Below the pieces are notes generated by a model that saw only the letters and a program-made list of their open reading frames with translations, made no database searches and had not been told where the DNA came from. Source: DATFTF01 sp963825175 (GTDB lineage: Bacteria; Acidobacteriota; Thermoanaerobaculia; UBA5066; Gp7-AA6). From it: a stretch of DNA of 64,000 nt. How positions within the stretch are numbered: the stretch's first letter is position 1; the number at the start of each line of letters is the position of its first letter. The stretch is taken from assembly GCA_963825175.1 (NCBI GenBank), contig CAWGSA010000004.1, forward strand, positions 124,001 through 188,000, written 5' to 3'. Of the stretch, positions 60,128-64,000 are shown piece after piece. Position numbers and translations under genes: made by a program.

Positions 60128-61208
60128 TCAGGCTTTGGCCAGCTCTTCCTTCAGCCGCTCGGCCTGAAAGTGGGCGGTCAGCGGCTCGATCAGCTCGTCT
60201 AAGTTCCCGTCGAGGACGTCGGTCATCCGGTGCGTGGTGAAGCCGATGCGGTGATCGGTGATCCGGCTCTGGGGGAAGTTGTAGGTGCGGATCTTCTCGG
60301 ACCGGTCGCCGGAGCCGACCATCTTCTTTCTCTCCGCGGCGATGGCGCCCTCGTGCTTCTCCCTTTCGATCTCCAGGAGGCGGGCCTTCAGGACCCGCAG
60401 CGCCTTGGCCTTGTTCTTGATCTGGCTGCGCTCGTCCTGGCACTGGACGACCAGGCCGGTCGGCAAATGCGTGATCCGCACCGCGGAGTAGGTCGTGTTG
60501 ACGCCCTGGCCCCCCGGCCCGGAAGCGCAGAAACGGTCGACGCGCAAGTCCTTCTCTTCGACCCGGACGTCGACATCCTCGGCCTCGGGCAGCACGGCCA
60601 CGGTCGCAGCGGAGGTGTGGATGCGTCCGGACGCCTCGGTCGTCGGGACCCGCTGCACGCGGTGCACGCCGCCTTCGTACTTGAGGCGCGAGTACGCTCC
60701 GGAGCCCTCGATCAGGGCGGTGATGGCCTTCAGCCCCCCGATCCCGGTGTCGTCGCGGTCGACGATCTCGACTTTCCAGCGGCGGCGTTCGGCGTACCGC
60801 TCGTACATCCGGAAGAGCTGCGCGGCGAAGAGCGCCGCCTCTTCGCCCCCGGTTCCCGCCCGGATCTCCAGGAAGACGTTGCGGGAGTCGTTGGGGTCGC
60901 TGGGGCAGCAGCAGCACCTTCAGATCCTGCTCGGCCCGCGCGAGCTGCTCGGTCAACGCCGCGCGCTCGGCCGCGGCCATCTGGTAGAGCTCGTCGCCCG
61001 GCGACAGAGATTCCGTCAGCTCGCGGGCGCCGGCGAGCTCGCGGCCCAGGCGGCGGAACTCTTCGAGCTTGGCGACGATCGGCTCGAAATCGGCCAGGGT
61101 CTTCTGAGCGTCCCGAACGGCCCGGTGATCCTGAACGAACTCCGGGTCGGCCAGGCGCGCCTGGATCTCTTCGTACTTGCGGCGGATTTCTTCGAGTCTT
61201 TCGAGCAT
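60128..61208 (-). CDS. prfA: Peptide chain release factor 1, with one frameshift
   Basis: The release factor is interrupted by one extra base near 60903 (after KVLLLP). The first part (MLERLEEIRRKYEE, SPGDELYQMAAAER) and the rest (VEIVDRDDTGIGG, HRVQRVPTTEASGRIHTSAATVAVLPE, GPGGQGVNTT) match RF1. The codon-recognition tripeptide reads PTT (RF1 has P-x-T, commonly PAT or PVT), and there is no SPF of RF2, so it reads UAA/UAG. GGQ is intact. Confidence 0.93.
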
Positions 61209-61216
61209 GGAACGGA

Positions 61217-61245
61217 GCCCTCAGCTCTCAGCTCTCGGCTGACAG
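61217..61245. repeat. Heptamer array (rpmE-prfA gap)
   Basis: CAGCTCT-type words in a single arm just upstream of prfA. Confidence 0.55.
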
Positions 61246-61326
61246 CCGGACAGTCGTGGATCGGAGCCGCTAGAGCGCGGTGAAGGAGAGGGAGAGGAGA
61301 CGGCCGTCGCGCGGCATCGAAACCCG

Positions 61327-61542
61327 CTAGGCGGAGGCGCCGGCCTTCTTTTCGTAGCGTTTGCGGAAGCGCTCCACGCGGCCGGCCGAGTCCACCAGCT
61401 TCTGCTTTCCGGTGAAGAAGGGGTGGCAGCTGCTGCAGATTTCCAGCCGCAGCTCCTTCTTGGTGGAGTGGGTCTTCCAGGTCGTGCCGCATGCGCAGTG
61501 GACCAGGACCTCGTGGTATTCGGGATGAAGGTTCTGTTTCAT
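61327..61542 (-). CDS. rpmE: 50S ribosomal protein L31
   Basis: This 71-residue protein begins MKQNLHPEYHEVLVHCACGTTW and continues with EICSSCHPFFTGKQKLVDSAGRVERFRKRY. Cysteines CAC and CSSC give a zinc-binding (type A) L31. ATG 61542 is chosen because the upstream 13 residues are not conserved. It stands before prfA in the same orientation. Confidence 0.97.
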   Translation of the reverse strand: MKQNLHPEYHEVLVHCACGTTWKTHSTKKELRLEICSSCHPFFTGKQKLVDSAGRVERFRKRYEKKAGASA

Positions 61543-61692
61543 GGAACCGCCGATTGTAAGGCCGGGAGCGGCAACACGCAACCCTCCTCGGTTGAGCGAC
61601 CCCTCGCCGGATCGCGGCCACCCGTCTCAAAGCCTTGTGCTGGAACGATCTGACGCTCTGGGCGGGGCGGGTTAGAATCCGCGCAGGTTGCC

Positions 61693-63360
61693 GTGTTCTA
61701 TCTTTATCTGACGGCGCCGGGGATGCCGGCGCAGAAGTTTCTCCTGGACCGTCCGGTCACGACGATCGGCCGCTCCTCGATGAACGACCTCCCCATCGGC
61801 GACAAGATGCTGTCGCGCCAGCACGCGCGGATCCTGCGGGACGGCAACGGCGGTCTGACCATCGAGGACCTGGGGTCGCGCAACGGCACCTACGTCAACG
61901 GCGAGCGGCTGGTGTCCATCCGGCCGCTGAAGTCCGGAGACCGCATCACAGTGGGCGCGGTGACGCTGAAGGTGGAGTCGGAATCGACCACGCGGGTGCG
62001 CATCGACGAGCTGGCCGGGGACGACCACGCGCTGGACAACACGATTCTGAAGGCCTCGGCCGAGCTGCTGCGCCAGCCGTCCGAGACGGACCCCCGCCTC
62101 CCCGCGGAGCAGCTCTCCAAGCTGATCGAGTCGCTGCGCGTGGTCAACGAGCTGACCATCGAGCTCTTGCGCGACATCTCGGTCGACGAGCTCCTGAAAT
62201 TTCTCATGGACAAGGTGTTCGAGACGCTGGTGCCCGACCGGGGGGTGGTGCTGCTGCGCTCACCGACGAGCGGCGAGCTCGTGCCGGCCGTGGTCCGCGT
62301 GGCCGAGGGGATCTCCGCGGAGGACATCCGTCTCTCCAAGACGCTCGTGGCCAGCGTCGTCGAGAAGCGCAACGGACTGCTCCTGATGGACACGGCCAAC
62401 GGGTCGGGGGTGTCGCTTTCGGAATCGATCCGCCTCTCGGGCATCAAGTCGGTCCTGGCGGCGCCGCTGGAGAACGAAGGGGAGGTCGTCGGGCTGATCT
62501 ACGTCGACTGCCGCATGGGGCATCGCTCTTTCGAGGAAGCGGACCTTCGTCTCTTGACCTCGCTCGCCAACGTCGCCGCCGCCAAGATCCAGAACGCGCG
62601 TCTGATGGCGGAAGCCGCCGAGAAGAAGCAGATGGACCGCGAGTTCGCCCTGGCCCAGGAGATCCAGCAGAGGCTCCTTCCCGAGAACCCGCCCGAGGTA
62701 CCCGGCTTCGAGCTGTACGGCTCCAACGTTCCGTCCCGTCAGGTCTCGGGCGACTACTTCGATTTCCGCCCCCGGCCCGACGGACGGATTTACGCAGCGA
62801 TCGCCGACGTCTGCGGCAAGGGCGTCGGTCCGGCCCTCCTCATGGCGTCGCTGCAGGCCTCCTTCCATGCCTGGGCCGACGAGCTGGTGGGAGTGCCCGA
62901 GATGACGGGACGCCTGTCGGAGGCGATCTCGCGGCGCACCGGACCCGATCGCTTCATCACGTTCTTCCTGATTCTGCTCGACCCGGCCACCGGAGAGATC
63001 GAGTACACCAACGCCGGGCACAACCAGGGTCTGTTGATCCGCAGGAACGGCGAGGTGCAGGAACTTCCCTCCCACGGCCTTCCGCTCGCTCTTTTTCCCG
63101 GGCGTCCCTACACCTCGTCGCGGATTCGCCTGGACTCCGAGGACCTGCTCTGCCTGTACACCGATGGTGTGACCGAGGCGGCCAACGCGGGAGGAGAGGA
63201 GTTCGGCCTGGACCGGCTCAAGGCCTTTCTGGCCACCCAGATCGGCCACGAGCTGGGCGAGGTGGACACTTCGCTCGCGCAGGTTCTGGAGAAGCATGCC
63301 GAGGGCGAGCACTTCGCCGACGACCGGACTCTCTTGATGGTCCGCCGCCTGCTCGCGTGA
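61693..63360 (+). CDS. FHA-GAF-PP2C (SpoIIE-type) phosphatase, RsbU-like
   Basis: This 555-residue protein has an FHA domain at residues 20-100 (TIGRSSMNDLPIGDKMLSRQHARI, RNGTYVNGERL), a GAF domain at 160-315 (LLKFLMDKVFETLVPDRGVVLLR, with a hinge), and a SpoIIE/PP2C phosphatase domain from 330 (PSRQVSGDYFDF, IADVCGKGVGPALLMASLQA, NAGHNQGLLI). FHA binds phosphothreonine, and the phosphatase controls partner-switching or kinase networks. It could act on targets of the two Ser/Thr kinases; this is inference. The GTG start is 61693. Confidence 0.94.
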   Translation: MFYLYLTAPGMPAQKFLLDRPVTTIGRSSMNDLPIGDKMLSRQHARILRDGNGGLTIEDLGSRNGTYVNGERLVSIRPLKSGDRITVGAVTLKVESESTTRVRIDELAGDDHALDNTILKASAELLRQPSETDPRLPAEQLSKLIESLRVVNELTIELLRDISVDELLKFLMDKVFETLVPDRGVVLLRSPTSGELVPAVVRVAEGISAEDIRLSKTLVASVVEKRNGLLLMDTANGSGVSLSESIRLSGIKSVLAAPLENEGEVVGLIYVDCRMGHRSFEEADLRLLTSLANVAAAKIQNARLMAEAAEKKQMDREFALAQEIQQRLLPENPPEVPGFELYGSNVPSRQVSGDYFDFRPRPDGRIYAAIADVCGKGVGPALLMASLQASFHAWADELVGVPEMTGRLSEAISRRTGPDRFITFFLILLDPATGEIEYTNAGHNQGLLIRRNGEVQELPSHGLPLALFPGRPYTSSRIRLDSEDLLCLYTDGVTEAANAGGEEFGLDRLKAFLATQIGHELGEVDTSLAQVLEKHAEGEHFADDRTLLMVRRLLA

Positions 63361-63388
63361 GTAAGAGGCGGAAGGCTCACGCCCGGTC

Positions 63389-64000
63389 ATGAGCCGCCTT
63401 CTGGTCGAGGGCGGGACCTTGATCGGCCTGGCCGATCCCGGCGACATTCATCCCGGCACGGACCTGTACGCGGAGGCCGGCACGATCCGAGCGGTCGGGG
63501 CACAGGCGCGGGGCCTGGCGTCGGCTCCCGGCGAGCCGGTCGAAAGGCTGGACGCGCGAGGCCGGTGGGTGATCCCCGGCTTCGTCCAGGCTCATCTTCA
63601 TCTCTGTCAGACGCTCTTGCGCAATGGGCCGGAGAACCTGGAGCTCTTGCCGTGGCTGGAACGGCACGTGTGGCCGGGCGAGGCCGCCCACGACGCCGAA
63701 ACGCTCGGCATTTCAGCGCGGTGGGGCCTGGCGGAGTGTCTGGCCTCGGGCGTGACCGCCGTGCTCGACATGGGAACGGTGCGGCACTCCGACGCTCTGT
63801 TTCGGGCCGCGGGGAAGGCCGGCATCCGCTACACCGGCGGGAACGTCCTCATGGACGATCCGGACACGACGCCGATCAATCTCCGCGCCCGCGCCGAAGA
63901 GGGGATCGCGGAGACCGAGCGGCTGCGCTCGTACTGGCAGGGGCGCGACCGCGGCCGGTTGAACGTGGCCGTCCAACCGCGCTTCGTGATCTCCTGCACC
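63389..64000 (+). CDS. Amidohydrolase (chlorohydrolase/adenosine deaminase-like), partial
   Basis: The reading frame from ATG 63389 runs to the right edge (204 codons present). It begins MSRLLVEGGTLIGLADPGDI and has the metal motif GFVQAHLHLCQTLLRNGPENL, then ELLPWLERHVWPGEAAHDAE, as in the TrzN/AtzA-MtaD-guanine deaminase group that removes amino or chloro groups from purines or triazines. The C-terminal metal ligands lie outside the window. Substrate cannot be given. Confidence 0.9.
   Translation, partial: MSRLLVEGGTLIGLADPGDIHPGTDLYAEAGTIRAVGAQARGLASAPGEPVERLDARGRWVIPGFVQAHLHLCQTLLRNGPENLELLPWLERHVWPGEAAHDAETLGISARWGLAECLASGVTAVLDMGTVRHSDALFRAAGKAGIRYTGGNVLMDDPDTTPINLRARAEEGIAETERLRSYWQGRDRGRLNVAVQPRFVISCT

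Noticed and set aside
60128..61208. Release factor 2 with a programmed frameshift
   Set aside because: The gene has RF1 P-x-T and lacks SPF; the frameshift site does not resemble the prfB slippery UGA site.

Overview
This is a GC-rich bacterial chromosome segment carrying mostly housekeeping genes. The futalosine (mqnA/mqnC) route to menaquinone, Ser/Thr kinases of the Pkn type (one fused to TPRs), a Ku protein, an FHA-GAF-PP2C phosphatase and the order rpmE-prfA-prmC-murA fit a Gram-negative soil or sediment lineage such as Acidobacteriota or a close relative. That placement is an inference, not something proved by the sequence.

Layout. 1-3.1 kb: the tail of an FtsX-like permease, a YCII/PhnB-like pair, and a receiver protein followed by a PAS-LuxR regulator. 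3.2-9.2 kb: a complete trans-4-hydroxy-L-proline degradation cluster (epimerase, three overlapping genes for a D-hydroxyproline dehydrogenase, a DapA-like deaminase, and a divergent semialdehyde dehydrogenase). 9.3-15.1 kb: a small ORF, a DedA protein, Ku, a lipoprotein and a TPR kinase. 15.3-16.2 kb: tRNA-Leu(TAG) followed by three near-identical 187-bp units, each predicted to fold as a tRNA-like cloverleaf that reuses the tRNA acceptor stem and CCA. 16.3-25.9 kb: an S8 protease, then tig-clpP-clpX-lon-engB-rho. 26-31.8 kb: mqnA-mqnC, a second kinase, sixA, lemA and two TPM proteins. 31.9-37.8 kb: rplU-rpmA-obgE-nadD-rsfS, a receiver-less sigma-54 activator, a DksA/TraR protein and a holA-like gene. 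37.8-43.6 kb: an SDR, a giant CPBP protease and an M20 peptidase. 43.7-47.3 kb: an ABC-2 exporter behind rsmI. 47.4-54.9 kb: a SurA-N protein, a HIT protein, two AMP-forming CoA ligases, an amidohydrolase, and the start of a branched-chain-type ABC transporter. That transporter runs to 57.8 kb. Then come murA, prmC, prfA and rpmE, the FHA-GAF-PP2C protein, and a truncated amidohydrolase.

Three non-coding themes cross the window. (1) Many gene junctions hold short tandem arrays of degenerate 7- or 8-bp words, often as facing inverted pairs. One such array lies inside mqnA, and others supply start or stop codons. (2) The dyad ACAAT-N6-ATTGT occurs exactly four times, plus one near-copy, always at or near a gene junction. 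(3) The tRNA-Leu tandem tRNA-like elements are the best candidate for an undescribed element.

Caution about quality: between 54.1 and 58.2 kb the liv genes and murA carry about twenty single-base frameshifts, mostly +1, and rsmI and prfA have one each. I read these as sequence errors, because protein similarity continues in another frame across each one.
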